A stretch of 64,000 nt of DNA from Planctomycetota bacterium. Lineage in GTDB: Bacteria > Planctomycetota > UBA8742 > UBA2392. Below are positions 16,332 to 25,800 of this stretch, in pieces. Within the stretch, counting starts at the first letter, position 1. Each line of letters opens with the position of its first letter. Under the pieces are notes generated by a model, which made no database searches, was not told the DNA's origin, and saw only the letters and a list, made by a program, of their open reading frames with translations. The DNA lies in contig JACKIE010000010.1 of the NCBI GenBank assembly GCA_020638635.1, positions 34,587 to 98,586 of the forward strand, read 5' to 3'. A program made the position numbers and the translations under genes.

Positions 16332-16397
16332 CTCGGCTTTCTCGGGTGCGCGGAGAATTTAGGGTCACCGCCCGCCCTTGAAAAGCCTTTATCGCCC

Positions 16398-16826
16398 TTA
16401 TGCCGCAGCCGTGACGGCCGGGTTGGCCTGCCCCCCTTCCTGCCCCGCCGGGCTCGGCTGCGTGGGTTCGGTCGAGGTGACCTGCGGCACGTCCGGCGCG
16501 GGCGCACCCTGGGACGCGAGCTGGAACACCTGCTCGATCAGCTCCGCGCGCAGTGCATGGTAGCGTTCCAGCTCGCGCTGCAGGCGCAGTACCATGGTGG
16601 GCGAAACCAGCCAGCGCTTCTTGTTCGCCAGTTCATCAGCCTCCAGCTGCGCCATTTCGCGGTCGTGGAGGGCCAGCAGCTTCTCGAGGCGCTGGATGGA
16701 AGCCTCGATGAAGTCGCCGCCCTTAAGCCTGTACAGCTTGCGCGCGTCCTGGTTCAGCGCTTCGTCGGCCGTCTTCGTGGGCTGCGGCCTGGAAGGCCTG
16801 GGTTTGACACGAGGGTAACGGGACAT
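16398..16826 (-). CDS. Hypothetical coiled-coil protein, 142 residues
   Basis: A basic Pro-rich N-terminus (SRYPRVKPRPSRPQP) is followed by a charged helical region (about 40-100, e.g. RLEKLLALHDREMAQLEADE) that probably forms a coiled coil, and a low-complexity Pro/Gln/Thr tail. No signal peptide. It starts about 65 bases from the rdgB ATG on the same strand, transcribed towards ilvE. Not recognised. Confidence 0.6.
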   Translation of the reverse strand: MSRYPRVKPRPSRPQPTKTADEALNQDARKLYRLKGGDFIEASIQRLEKLLALHDREMAQLEADELANKKRWLVSPTMVLRLQRELERYHALRAELIEQVFQLASQGAPAPDVPQVTSTEPTQPSPAGQEGGQANPAVTAAA

Positions 16827-17043
16827 GGGGAACTCCTGTTCTGATCACGCCCCAAGTATCCAGACCGGTGCGACAAAATTTGGGGGTGCGGCACGTTTTT
16901 CCAGCACAGGAATTCACCACCCGCCCGAGAAGCCCGGATTGAAGGGCTTCATGGGCAACAACTTTTTTTTTATGCGACTGTCCCCGCCCTGAGTTCAACG
17001 AAGGGTCCCTGTCTTCGGCCCCACAAAAAGCAAACGGCAGAAG

Positions 17044-17451
17044 GCCACGCGGGGGAGCGAAGGGCTGGTCGGTGGTCGGCGATCATTCGGCCAGTCCAGC
17101 GGGTAACAACGCCAAGCCGCCAGGGTGCGCCACGGCAATACCGCTCTGGCACACTGATTGGCCAAAGGGATGGCAAGCAGCTTCTGAGCTCTGCATTCAT
17201 CCTTTAAGTCGAAACACGCTTCTGATGAAAAGCAACTGCGGTGAACCACGAAGGGCCACTAAGGGCCACGAAGAAAGGCGTGTCATGCTTTGCTTCGTGG
17301 TCCTTAGTGGCCCTTAGTGGTTCACTTGTTGTTGCAGTTGTCAGTAGAAGGCCGTGGCGTTCCTGGCGGCTTGGCGTTGGCTCGTGCTCCCTGACCGCGA
17401 GTAGCGTTCGAGTGCCGCGAGACTCCTGGCGCCTTCGCGCCCCCGCGTGGC
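17044..17451. repeat. TIR element copy 1, interrupted by a second repeat
   Basis: It begins with GCCACGCGGGGG (17044) and ends with the inverted GCGCCTTCGCGCCCCCGCGTGGC-type arm at 17451. The body shares the blocks 'CAACGCCA...GTGCGCCACGGC' and 'GGCCGTGGCGTTCCTGGCG' with the copies at 17.6, 29.8, 35.8 and 36.2 kb. A different palindrome (17241-17325) sits in the middle, showing nested insertion. The whole 16827-17956 gap contains no gene I can support. Confidence 0.75.
17241..17325. repeat. Long 'CCACGAAGGGCC' hairpin
   Basis: A 39-base left arm (17241-17279) pairs with 17287-17325 with only a few mismatches and a 7-base loop. Arms are built of GTGAACCACGAAGGGCCACT words. It is the same family as the arms around the GxxExxY gene at 46.4 kb and the pair near 40.1 kb. 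Confidence 0.85.
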
Positions 17452-17520
17452 ATTAGCTGTTGAAGTGCTTCGTGAACTTCGTGGGCAAACGCTTTTGCAG
17501 TTCGCTCTTCTTTTGGACAA

Positions 17521-17800
17521 CAACTGCGTTTGCCCACTAAGGGCACGAAGGATCACGAAGAAAAGCATTAGCCACGCGGAGGCGCGGGGACGCGAAGGGG
17601 TGATTGGCGTTCGACGGCCACGTGTGGGTCTGAGCGGCAATCAACGCCGTGGCGCCAGGTTGCGCCACGGCTCCAACGTTGCTGCAAGCCGATTGGCCAA
17701 AGGACGCGCAAGCCACGAAAAGGCCGCGGCGTTCCTGGCGGCTTGGCGTTGGCTCGTGCTCCCTGACCGCGAGTAGCGTTCGAGTGCCGCGAGACTCTTC
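17521..17800. repeat. TIR element copy 2, right end missing
   Basis: The leader words GCCCACTAAGGGCACGAAGG are followed by the left terminal arm (17571-17599) and the full conserved body, including CCAGGTTGCGCCACGGCTCC and its inner inverted partner. The right terminal arm is absent. About 100 bases near its 3' part are identical to copy 1 (the stretch ending GAGTGCCGCGAGACTC), which suggests recent duplication. Confidence 0.75.
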
Positions 17801-17830
17801 GCTTCTTCGCTACTTCGTGTTCCAATCAAA

Positions 17831-17912
17831 GCGCGGACAGGAATGTCCGCGCCACTGGGCACACCAGCCAACTGGTAATTGAAAACTGGTTATTGGTAAC
17901 TCGCTGTTCAAC
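17831..17912. repeat. GCGCGGACA palindrome followed by ATTACCAATT half-repeat
   Basis: GCGCGGACA (17831-17839) pairs with TGTCCGCGC (17844-17852). Beginning at 17870 is a right half of the AT-rich family seen at 1.1 kb. The same pair of repeats in the same order and spacing occurs at 30038-30134. Confidence 0.75.
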
Positions 17913-17956
17913 CCGGTGCGGAACGCCGCAGCCGGCTCGATGAAGCAGGCAGGCCC

Positions 17957-19048
17957 CTACCCCACCACTGAGCAGGTTCCACCGCCGGCGGCGCATGAGC
18001 CTCCGGTGGCGAACTTGCTGGTGATGACGTCAGGCGCCTTGCCGCTGTCGCTGACCATCGGCTGGCCGGCTTTCTGCCAGGCCTGCATGCCGCCTTCCAG
18101 CAGCAGCCAGTCTTCGTCGCTGGCGTGGCGCGCGGTCATCATCGCCATGGTGGCGCGCACGCCGCTGCGGCAGACACTCACTACGGGGTGCGGCAGCTTC
18201 TCGACCTCGGCCCAGCGGTCCCGCAACTCCGGCAGCGGGACCAGCACCGCGCCCTCGATGCGCCCGGCCTCGAACTCGTCCACGAAGCGCGAATCCAGCA
18301 GGGTGAAGTCCTTGCCCGGCGTGCCCAGCTTTGCAACGTCGGCGGGCCGGATGATCCTGTCTTCGGGCAGGCCGGCCTCGCTGTTGAAGCTCAGGATCTC
18401 GGCCATGTTGGCCGGCAACTCGCCCTTGGTGCGGTGCATGGCCTTCAGCCCATCCTTGTCGGCCTTGAAGTGCGGGTTGGTCTGCAGCTCGGCCGCCACC
18501 GTGCTGCTGTGCTTGCCGTTGTAGTCGTGGCCGGGCCAGACCTCGACGTCTTTGCCCAGCGCTTCCAGCTTGCGGAAGCTGTCGTACAGCTTGCCGGGGT
18601 CGCCACCCATGAAGTCGGTGCGCGCGGCGCCGCCGATGAACAGGGTGTCGCCGGTGTAAACGCGCGCGCCGTCGAAGATGCTCATGCTGTCCGGGGTGTG
18701 GCCCGGGGTCAGCACGAAGGTCAGCTCCTGATCGCCGAGTTTGAGTTTTTCGCCGTCGCTTACCTTGTAGTCGGCGACCTTGGACTTGGTGTGCTCGCTC
18801 ATCACGATCGCGCAACCGGTCAGGTTGCGCAGGCGGTCGGCGCCGGAGAGGTGGTCGGCGTGGGTGTGGGTGTCGATCGCGTACTTCAGCTTCAGGCCCG
18901 CTTTCTCCAGCTCGGCCGCGTAGGCCGGCACGTGGTCGAAGCGCGGGTCGATCAGCGCGGCCTCTTTACTGGCGGCGTCCCACAGCAGGTAAGTCTTGCA
19001 GTCACGGCCGAAGTCAACGACCTTCATCTCTAAGGTAGCGACGGACAT
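17957..19048 (-). CDS. Persulfide dioxygenase-rhodanese fusion
   Basis: A 363-residue cytoplasmic enzyme. The N-terminal ETHE1-like metallo-beta-lactamase domain (about 1-235) has THTHADHLSG, PGHTPDSMSIF, YTGDTLFIGG and WPGHDYNG for a single iron. It oxidises glutathione or other persulfide sulfane sulfur to sulfite. The C-terminal rhodanese domain (about 255-345) has the active Cys in SVCRSGVRA. The tail GGSCAAGGGTCSVVG adds a Gly/Cys-rich end. AAGGAG lies upstream of the ATG chosen at 19048; the longer frame beyond it is not family-like. It lies downstream of a second fusion and opposite an ArsR regulator. Confidence 0.92.
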   Translation of the reverse strand: MSVATLEMKVVDFGRDCKTYLLWDAASKEAALIDPRFDHVPAYAAELEKAGLKLKYAIDTHTHADHLSGADRLRNLTGCAIVMSEHTKSKVADYKVSDGEKLKLGDQELTFVLTPGHTPDSMSIFDGARVYTGDTLFIGGAARTDFMGGDPGKLYDSFRKLEALGKDVEVWPGHDYNGKHSSTVAAELQTNPHFKADKDGLKAMHRTKGELPANMAEILSFNSEAGLPEDRIIRPADVAKLGTPGKDFTLLDSRFVDEFEAGRIEGAVLVPLPELRDRWAEVEKLPHPVVSVCRSGVRATMAMMTARHASDEDWLLLEGGMQAWQKAGQPMVSDSGKAPDVITSKFATGGSCAAGGGTCSVVG

Positions 19049-19134
19049 TTGCTTCTCCTTCTTGCCCCACGATAGCCTTCGCGGCCCATAGTGGAAACGT
19101 TGTGCCTGTGGTTTCGCATCCCGCCGGGAAAATG

Positions 19135-19158
19135 AAGGGGTGGCTTTCGCCACCCCTT
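19135..19158 (-). terminator. Hairpin terminator between the two persulfide-dioxygenase genes
   Basis: AAGGGGTGGC (19135-19144) pairs perfectly with 19149-19158; on the minus strand the loop is GAAA and CATTTTCC follows. A second hairpin lies at 19201-19218. They sit in the 179-base gap, so the downstream gene may be attenuated or have its own promoter. Confidence 0.65.
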
Positions 19159-19227
19159 CGGGCCGCGCGCGGCGGGCAAGCGGTGCGCGGCCTGTCATGA
19201 AGCCGCGTTTCCGCGGCTCCCCACGAT

Positions 19228-20553
19228 TTAGCCGCCAACGCCGCAGCCGCCGGAGGCCACTCCGCCGCCGACTCCGCAACCGCCGGAGGCCGTGCCTCCC
19301 ACGCTGCAGCCGCCGGTGGTGCCGCCGCCCGGTGTGGGCGCGACCTTGTTCCAGGGCAGCTGCATCAGCACCAGGGCCATGCCGCAGAAGCCGGTGGTAC
19401 CGGCCACGGTCAGGCCCAGGCCCACGAAAGCGCTGATGCCGTAGAACCAGGGGTTCACGAAGGTGCCGAGCACCATGCCGAGCAGCACCAGCAGGCCCGC
19501 GCCGATCTGCACCTGGCGCATCAGGCTGAGCACGCGGCGGCCCTTGTTGTAGGGCAGCTTCTTCTTGATCCAGCCGTTCATGCCGCTGTCCATGATCTTG
19601 AAGTTCGTGAACTTGCGGCGCTGCAGGATCTGGCTGGCCATCAGCGCGCGGTTGCCGGTGGCGCAGGTCAGTACCACGGTGCCCTTGGCTGTGTTCAGCT
19701 CGGTGACGCGTTTCTCCAGCTCTTCGAGCGGGATGTTCCAGGCGCCTTCGATGTGGTCGCCGCTGAACTCAAGGGCGCTGCGCACGTCCACAATCTGCAG
19801 GGCGTGCGGGTCGTCCTTCAGCATCTCGTGCACGGTCTTGCACTCGATGTGCGAGGCGCTGTCGGTGCCCTTGCGGTTGAAGGTCAGGATTTCGGCCATG
19901 CCCTGCGGCAGCGGGCCGCGCACGGAAAGCTTCTCGATCACCGCCTCGCGGGTGCCGAGCGTGAAGATCAGGTTGTGCTCGCGCTCTTTGCCGAGCGTGC
20001 TGTGTGTGCGGCCCTGGTAGTCGTGGCCCGGCCACACCGTCACGTCGTCGCCGAACTCACTGAACTTCTGGAAGCTGTCGTACAGCTCACCGGCGTCGCC
20101 GCCCATGAAGTCGGTACGGCCGGAGCCGCCGATCAGCATGGTGTCGCCGGTGAACAGGTTGCCGTCCACGTAGACGGTGAGCGAATCCGGGGTGTGTCCC
20201 GGGCTGGCGATCACGCGCAGCTCGGTTTCGCCGAGGTTGTAGACCTCGCCGTCGGCGAAGGCCTTGTCGGCGGGCTCAACCAGGGTGCCCTGGATCATGC
20301 CGTACTTCGCGCCGGTGCGCTTTTTCAGGTCCGCGGCGCCGGACAGGTGGTCGGCGTGGGTGTGGGTGTCGATCACCAGGTCGAGCTTGAGGCCTTCCTT
20401 CTTCAGTATGGCCAGGAACTCATCCACCAGGTCGTGGCGGGGGTCGATGATGGCGGCCTTGCCGCTGGCGCGGTCGCCGATGATGTAGCCCAGGCAGCCT
20501 TCCCCCTCGATGGTGACCTGCTTGATGAACGGCTTGGTCGCGATTGCAGTCAT
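19228..20553 (-). CDS. Membrane-anchored persulfide dioxygenase-rhodanese-DUF2892 fusion with Cys-Gly tail
   Basis: A 441-residue fusion. The ETHE1-like domain (THTHADHLSGAADL, PGHTPDSLTV, FTGDTMLIGGSGRTDFMGG, WPGHDYQG) is followed by a rhodanese domain with Cys in VVLTCATGNRAL, then a YgaP-like DUF2892 module with two transmembrane segments (about 350-395). The last about 35 residues hold three near copies of GGC[SG]VGG. This places sulfane-sulfur oxidation at the inner membrane. AAAGGAG precedes the ATG. It is the first gene of the leftward operon and starts at the palindromic ArsR operator. Confidence 0.92.
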   Translation of the reverse strand: MTAIATKPFIKQVTIEGEGCLGYIIGDRASGKAAIIDPRHDLVDEFLAILKKEGLKLDLVIDTHTHADHLSGAADLKKRTGAKYGMIQGTLVEPADKAFADGEVYNLGETELRVIASPGHTPDSLTVYVDGNLFTGDTMLIGGSGRTDFMGGDAGELYDSFQKFSEFGDDVTVWPGHDYQGRTHSTLGKEREHNLIFTLGTREAVIEKLSVRGPLPQGMAEILTFNRKGTDSASHIECKTVHEMLKDDPHALQIVDVRSALEFSGDHIEGAWNIPLEELEKRVTELNTAKGTVVLTCATGNRALMASQILQRRKFTNFKIMDSGMNGWIKKKLPYNKGRRVLSLMRQVQIGAGLLVLLGMVLGTFVNPWFYGISAFVGLGLTVAGTTGFCGMALVLMQLPWNKVAPTPGGGTTGGCSVGGTASGGCGVGGGVASGGCGVGG

Positions 20554-20606
20554 GTCTTTCTCCTTTTGTTACCGTGTTCCGGTGTTGCTATAGGAACATC
20601 TATGGA

Positions 20607-20640
20607 ATTGACTATATTCCCTGATGGTTATATAGTCAAT
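20607..20640. promoter_or_regulatory. ArsR-family operator between divergent sulfur genes
   Basis: ATTGACTATAT (20607-20617) and ATATAGTCAAT (20630-20640) form a perfect 11-base inverted repeat with a 12-base spacer. It is the only AT-rich stretch of the 119-base divergent gap. The position suits simultaneous repression of both directions by the adjacent ArsR protein. Confidence 0.8.
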
Positions 20641-20672
20641 AGGCAGAAGCACGAAATTTCAAGGAGCGCCCC

Positions 20673-21011
20673 ATGGCACGTAAAAAGGAATTCAAACCGC
20701 TGGGAGCCGCCGCGCTGGGACTGGTGGCCGCCCGCTTCAAGCTGCTCGGAGAGCCCGCCCGGCTGGCCCTGCTGAACTCGCTGATGAGCCGCGAGCAGAA
20801 CGTCAACGAGCTGGTGGACAGCACCGGCCTCAGCCAGGCCAACGTCAGCAAGCACCTTTCGCAGCTCGCCGACGCGGGCTACGTCAACCGCCGCAAGGAC
20901 GGCCTGTTCACGGTCTACAGCATCAGTGACGACAGCGTCTTCCAGCTCTGCGACCTGATGTGCAGCAGCATCGCCAAGAAGCTGGGCCAGGACCTGCAGG
21001 CCATCGCGTAG
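20673..21011 (+). CDS. ArsR-family regulator, probable persulfide/sulfide sensor
   Basis: A 112-residue winged-helix repressor. The recognition region is STGLSQANVSKHLSQLADAGYV, followed by the wing RRKDGLFTVYSI. There are two cysteines (93 and 97, QLCDLMCSS) in the C-terminal helix and no other Cys or obvious metal-binding cluster. BigR/SqrR-type sensors of persulfide also use a cysteine pair, but there one Cys is N-terminal, so the wiring here would differ. AAGGAG precedes the ATG. Context, divergent from two persulfide dioxygenases and upstream of a SulP transporter, argues for reactive-sulfur sensing. Confidence 0.88.
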   Translation: MARKKEFKPLGAAALGLVAARFKLLGEPARLALLNSLMSREQNVNELVDSTGLSQANVSKHLSQLADAGYVNRRKDGLFTVYSISDDSVFQLCDLMCSSIAKKLGQDLQAIA

Positions 21012-21061
21012 CGTTGTGATGCGGGCGCCTCGTCGCGTGACATGTTAAGGAAGGAAAAGCC

Positions 21062-22804
21062 ATGAAACTCCAGAACCTCCTGCCCTTCACCAACTGGCTG
21101 TTCCGCTACGAACGCAAGAACCTCGGCGGCGACATCACCGCCGGACTGATCGTCACCGTCATGCTCATCCCCCAGAGCCTGGCCTACGCCATGCTTGCCG
21201 GCCTGCCCCCCGAATACGGCCTTTACGCCAGCATCGTGCCGCTGTTCGTGTACGGCCTGCTGGGCAGCAGCCGCGTGCTGAGCGTCGGCCCGGTCGCGGT
21301 GATCAGCCTGATGACCGCCACGGCGCTGGCCCCCTTCGCCGAGCCCTTCTCCGAGCAATACATCAAGCTGGCGCTGCTGCTGGCGATCATGACCGGCGTG
21401 ATCCAGCTTGTGCTGGGCGCGTTCCGCGCGGGCTTTGTCGCGAACCTGCTTTCGCACCCCGTGGTGGCGGGTTTCATCACCGGCTCCAGCATCCTGATCG
21501 TGATCAGCCAGCTCAAGCACATCTTCGGCGTGCAGGCCGCGGCCGGTCACCTTCCTTATGAAGCGGTGATTTCGCTGGCGCAGGCTTTGCCCGGCACCAA
21601 CTGGGTGACGCTGGCCATGGGTGCCTCGGCGATCGCGCTGCTGGTGCTGATGCGCAGCCCGCTGCGCAAGCTGCTGAAGCGCGTGGGCCTGTCCGAGGGC
21701 GCCGCGCAACTGGTGTCGCGCATCGGCCCCGCGCTGCTGGTGCTGGCGGGCATGGGCGCGATTTTCTTCTTCGGCCTGGATGCGCGCTTCGGCGTGAAGG
21801 TGGTCGGCGAGTTCCCCACCGGCCTGCCGGGCCTGACGCTGCCGTCGCTCGACCTGCCGGTGATCGGCGCGCTGGTGCCGGCCGCGCTGGCGATCGTGCT
21901 GGCGGGTTATGTAGAGAGTGTTTCGGTCGGGCGCTCGCTCGGCGCCAAGCGCAGGCAGACCATTGAGCCGAACCAGGAGCTGCTGGCGCTGGGCGCGGCC
22001 AACGTGGCGAGCGGCTTCACGGGCGGCTTTCCCGTCACCGGCGGCTTCAGCCGCTCGGTGGTGAACTACGACGCCGGCGCCAACACCGGCCTGGCCAGCC
22101 TGATCACCGCGGCGTTGATCGCCGCCATCGCGCTGTTTTTAGCGCCCATGTTCGCCAGCCTGCCGCAGGTGGTGCTGGCGGCCACGGTGATCGTGGCGGT
22201 TGCCGGCCTGGTCAACTTCAAAGAGCTGCTGCGCCTGTGGCGCTACAGCAAGGCCGACGGCGCGCTGATGGGCGTGACGATCCTGGCCGTGCTGGGCCTG
22301 GGCGTGGAGATCGGCATCGGCGTGGGCGTGGGCGCCTCGCTGCTGGCCTATATCGCGCGCAGCAGCCGGCCGCACATCGCGGTGGTGGGCCGCCTGGCGG
22401 GCAGCGAGCACTTCCGCAACGTGAAGCGCCACGCGGTGGAGACTTTCCCCGGCCTGCTGCTGGTGCGCATCGACGAAAGCCTGTTCTTCGCGAACACCCG
22501 CAACATCGTGGACCGCTTGACCAGGCAGGTCGCCGAGCAGCCGGAGCTGCGGCACATCGTGCTGATCTTCAGCGCGGTCAACAGCGTGGACGCCAGCGCG
22601 CTGGAGGCTCTGGAAAGCCTGGCCCACACCCTGCGCGGCCTGGGCATCACCCTGCACCTGGCCGAGGTAAAGGGCCCGGTGATGGACCGCTTCGACAAGG
22701 TCGGATTCACACAGCACCTCGCCCCCGGCCGCGTGTTCCTCAGCACGCAGCGCGCGGTGCAGGCGTTGCGCGGATCGCCGCCGATCAGCACGCGCGCCGC
22801 CTGA
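21062..22804 (+). CDS. SulP-family anion transporter with STAS domain
   Basis: A 580-residue inner-membrane anion transporter (SLC26/SulP). The signature is SLAYAMLAGLPPEYGLYASIVP, with further motifs GFFTG-like FTGGFPVTGGFSRSVVN and about twelve hydrophobic segments. A C-terminal STAS domain (about 440-570; HIVLIFSAVNSVDASALEAL) is present. AAGGAAGG precedes the ATG, 50 bases after arsR. The family carries sulfate, bicarbonate and other anions. Here it most likely exports or exchanges sulfite, sulfate or thiosulfate made by the persulfide dioxygenases (inference from neighbourhood). Confidence 0.92.
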   Translation: MKLQNLLPFTNWLFRYERKNLGGDITAGLIVTVMLIPQSLAYAMLAGLPPEYGLYASIVPLFVYGLLGSSRVLSVGPVAVISLMTATALAPFAEPFSEQYIKLALLLAIMTGVIQLVLGAFRAGFVANLLSHPVVAGFITGSSILIVISQLKHIFGVQAAAGHLPYEAVISLAQALPGTNWVTLAMGASAIALLVLMRSPLRKLLKRVGLSEGAAQLVSRIGPALLVLAGMGAIFFFGLDARFGVKVVGEFPTGLPGLTLPSLDLPVIGALVPAALAIVLAGYVESVSVGRSLGAKRRQTIEPNQELLALGAANVASGFTGGFPVTGGFSRSVVNYDAGANTGLASLITAALIAAIALFLAPMFASLPQVVLAATVIVAVAGLVNFKELLRLWRYSKADGALMGVTILAVLGLGVEIGIGVGVGASLLAYIARSSRPHIAVVGRLAGSEHFRNVKRHAVETFPGLLLVRIDESLFFANTRNIVDRLTRQVAEQPELRHIVLIFSAVNSVDASALEALESLAHTLRGLGITLHLAEVKGPVMDRFDKVGFTQHLAPGRVFLSTQRAVQALRGSPPISTRAA

Positions 22805-22881
22805 AAACAGATGTTGTGATTTCGGTAGCAGCATCGTTCGGTCCGGCCTAGCATCGCCTTCTCACTCAAATGGGGGCGAAG

Positions 22882-25800
22882 ATGAGCATCATCCGATGTC
22901 TGCTGCCGGTTTTTCTCTGTGCGCTCACGGCGCCGCTTTCCGCGCAGCATCTGCTGAAGGACCTGTCGCCCGGCTCAGATCCCGGCGCCGGATGCAATCC
23001 GTCTGAGATGGCTGTCATCGGCGACACCCTGGTTTTTACCGCCTTCCGGGGAAAGTACGAACTCTGGGCTTCGCCCGTCGCCAAATCGGAACCCCGCATG
23101 CTCGCCAACTGGCCGCGGCCGGAGTGGAAGAAGGACGAGTACGGAGACACGTTGACAGGCCAGCCCGCATGGTACCCCAGCCAGTTCACGGTGATGGGCG
23201 GGAAGCTCTACTTCGTGGCGGCCAGCGGCGGCTCCGGGCAGGAACTCTGGGTCACCGACGGCACGCAGACGGGCACTCGCTGCGTGGTCGCCTACAACGA
23301 GACCGGTTACGGCGGCGTGGTCACCATGCTCCATCCGTGCGGCGACCGGCTGTTCTTCGTGTCCCAGAGCGACAATTTCCCCGGCGCTGCACTGTTCTAC
23401 ACGGACGGAACCAAGGAAGGCACCCACGTCGCCAGCCAACTCGACTTCGCGGAACTGGACCGGATCCAGGGTCGCGTGGCCGTTGACGGCAGGCGCGTCT
23501 GGTACGCGGCCATGAACATGGAGTTCCGGACGGAGGTTCGCTACTTCGACCCGGAAACGGAGAAGGAGGTGGCCGTCGCCAACCTCGATATCACCGACGT
23601 GCTGGGCTTCTGGGTGGTGGAAGGGCGCGTGTTCTACACCAGCGGCAGCGATCCCAAGAAAGCCCAGTGCTGGACTTTCACGGAGAAGGATCCGGCGCCC
23701 GTGCTGCTTGCGGAAAGCAGCCGGGAGTTCTCGATGATCACCGCACCCGCATATCACAACGGAGCGTGGTGGCTGGTCTGGTTCAAAGACTCCAGCTGGT
23801 CGCTGGTTTCAAGCGACGGCACCAAGGAAGGCACCAAGGCCCGAGCGGAACTCAGCTTCGGCTTCGCGGATCTGTGGGGCAGCCAGAAGCCGGGCTTCGT
23901 GCGGCTGGCCGGCGAGACCGTGCTGGCGTGCCCCTCCATGGGCGGCAAGTCCGGGCTCTGGAGCCTGGGCGGCGACGAGCCCAAGCTGCTGTGGGCCTCG
24001 CCCGACCGCGAATTCGTGTACCTGCACGACGAAGACAGGCTGTATGCCTTCGGTCGCGAACCGAAGGCGGGCGCGTCGCACTCGGGCTGGGCCGTGACGG
24101 CAAAGGACGGCAAACTCGCGTTCACGGAGAACTTCGAGAAGCTGGATTACGACAGGTACAGGCCTTTCCACGGCTGCAACGGCAGGCAGGTGTTCTTCCG
24201 GGCCGACCGAGACGGTTCCGGCCCGGAAGTTTTCCGCGTCTCCGGCGACAAGTTCGAGTTGTTCATCGACCTGGTCCGCAAGCCGCAGTCCAGCACCCTG
24301 AGCCCGATGGTTCAGGCCGCGGGCGGCACCTGGTTCTGCGCATCGGCCGGCAAGGGGCGGTGCGACCTGTTCCTCACGGACGGCACGCCCGACGGCACCC
24401 AGCAAGTGATCGAACACTTCGCCGACTACCTGGCGACGCCCCGGCTGTTCCGCTTCGAAGCCGACGGCCCCTGGTACTTTTTCGGTCCCGGGCAGGACGA
24501 GAAGCTGGCAGCCCTGCAGCTCTGGACCACGGACGGCACGGCCAAGGGCACACGCCGGGTATCGGCCTTTCCGACAAACGCCGCGCCCACGGGGCTGGTG
24601 TGGAAGCTCGGAGACCGCTACGTATGGACCGTTGTGACGGCGCGTGACAACTGGGGCTATGCCCTGGTCTCGCTCGCGTCGGCCGGCCTGGATGGCGCAA
24701 ACGTACAGGTCCTCAACGGCGACATCGGCGAAGACGGATACAGCCCCGGTGGCTGGGCTTCCACCTTCCCCATCGGCAACCGCATACTCTGGCGTCACAA
24801 GTCGGCCCTGTGGGCCAGCGACGGCACGCGGGAGGGTACCGGCAGCCTGAAGGAAGTATGGAAGGGCAGCATCTACGACCGGCAGATAATGTACAGCGAA
24901 GTTGCCGAAGCGGCCGTCTTCATCACGGCGGTGGACGGGAAATGGAGCATCTGGCGCACCGACGGCACCGCGGAGGGCACGCTCGAGCTGTTGAACACCG
25001 GGATCGAGTACAAGCACTCTGACCGCCCGATGATCCTTGGCGACGAACACCAGGTCTTCATTCGCATGCTGAAGTACGCGTCCAACTCCGCTGCAACCTC
25101 GTGGCTGTGGCGCACGGACGGCACGGCCGAGGGGACCCGCGAGCTGCGCAAGATTGAGCTGACGAAGAAACGCGACTACGACCCGATCGACGGCATCCAG
25201 CCGATCGCGATGATCAACGGCAAGCTGGCGATGGCCTGCATTTCCGCCGAACACGGCGCGGAGCCCTGGCTGTCGGACGGAACGGTCGAAGGCACCCGTC
25301 TCTGGAAGGACGTGAACAAGGGGAACGCCGACTGGTACGGCAGGCAGCAGACTGTGGTCGGCGACCGGCTGTTCGCCATCTGCTCGATGTGGGACACCAA
25401 GCAGGAGGGCTTGGTGGCTTTCGATACCGACAGCGGAGACGCAACCACCCTCATCTCATGCGCCAGGAATACCGGTACTGCCTTTTCCAGCGAGGGCAGG
25501 TTGATGGCGTGGCAGGAGAGGCTGGTGGTCGCCGGCCCGTCGTCAGCGGGCCTCTGGATCACGGACGGAACCGGAGAAGGCACCGTGCAGCTGCTGAAAC
25601 CGGAATCCTTCAAAGGCGGCAGCGTCGTGCTGGCCGCGGCCAAGGGTGGCTTCTTCGCGCTGGTCCGCGACGCCGAGCAGCTCAACATCTGGTTCAGCGA
25701 CGGCACGCCGGAAGGCACCCGCTGCGTGGCGGAGCGCGTGCGTGTGCGCAACTACACGTCTCCGGTGCCTGTTCGGATTGACGATCGTCTGCTCATCCCG

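Noticed and set aside
19049..19279. Extra N-terminal 77 residues of the 18-kb persulfide dioxygenase
   Set aside because: They are basic and unlike the family, cover hairpins and the end of the upstream gene, and a good AAGGAG precedes the ATG at 19048.
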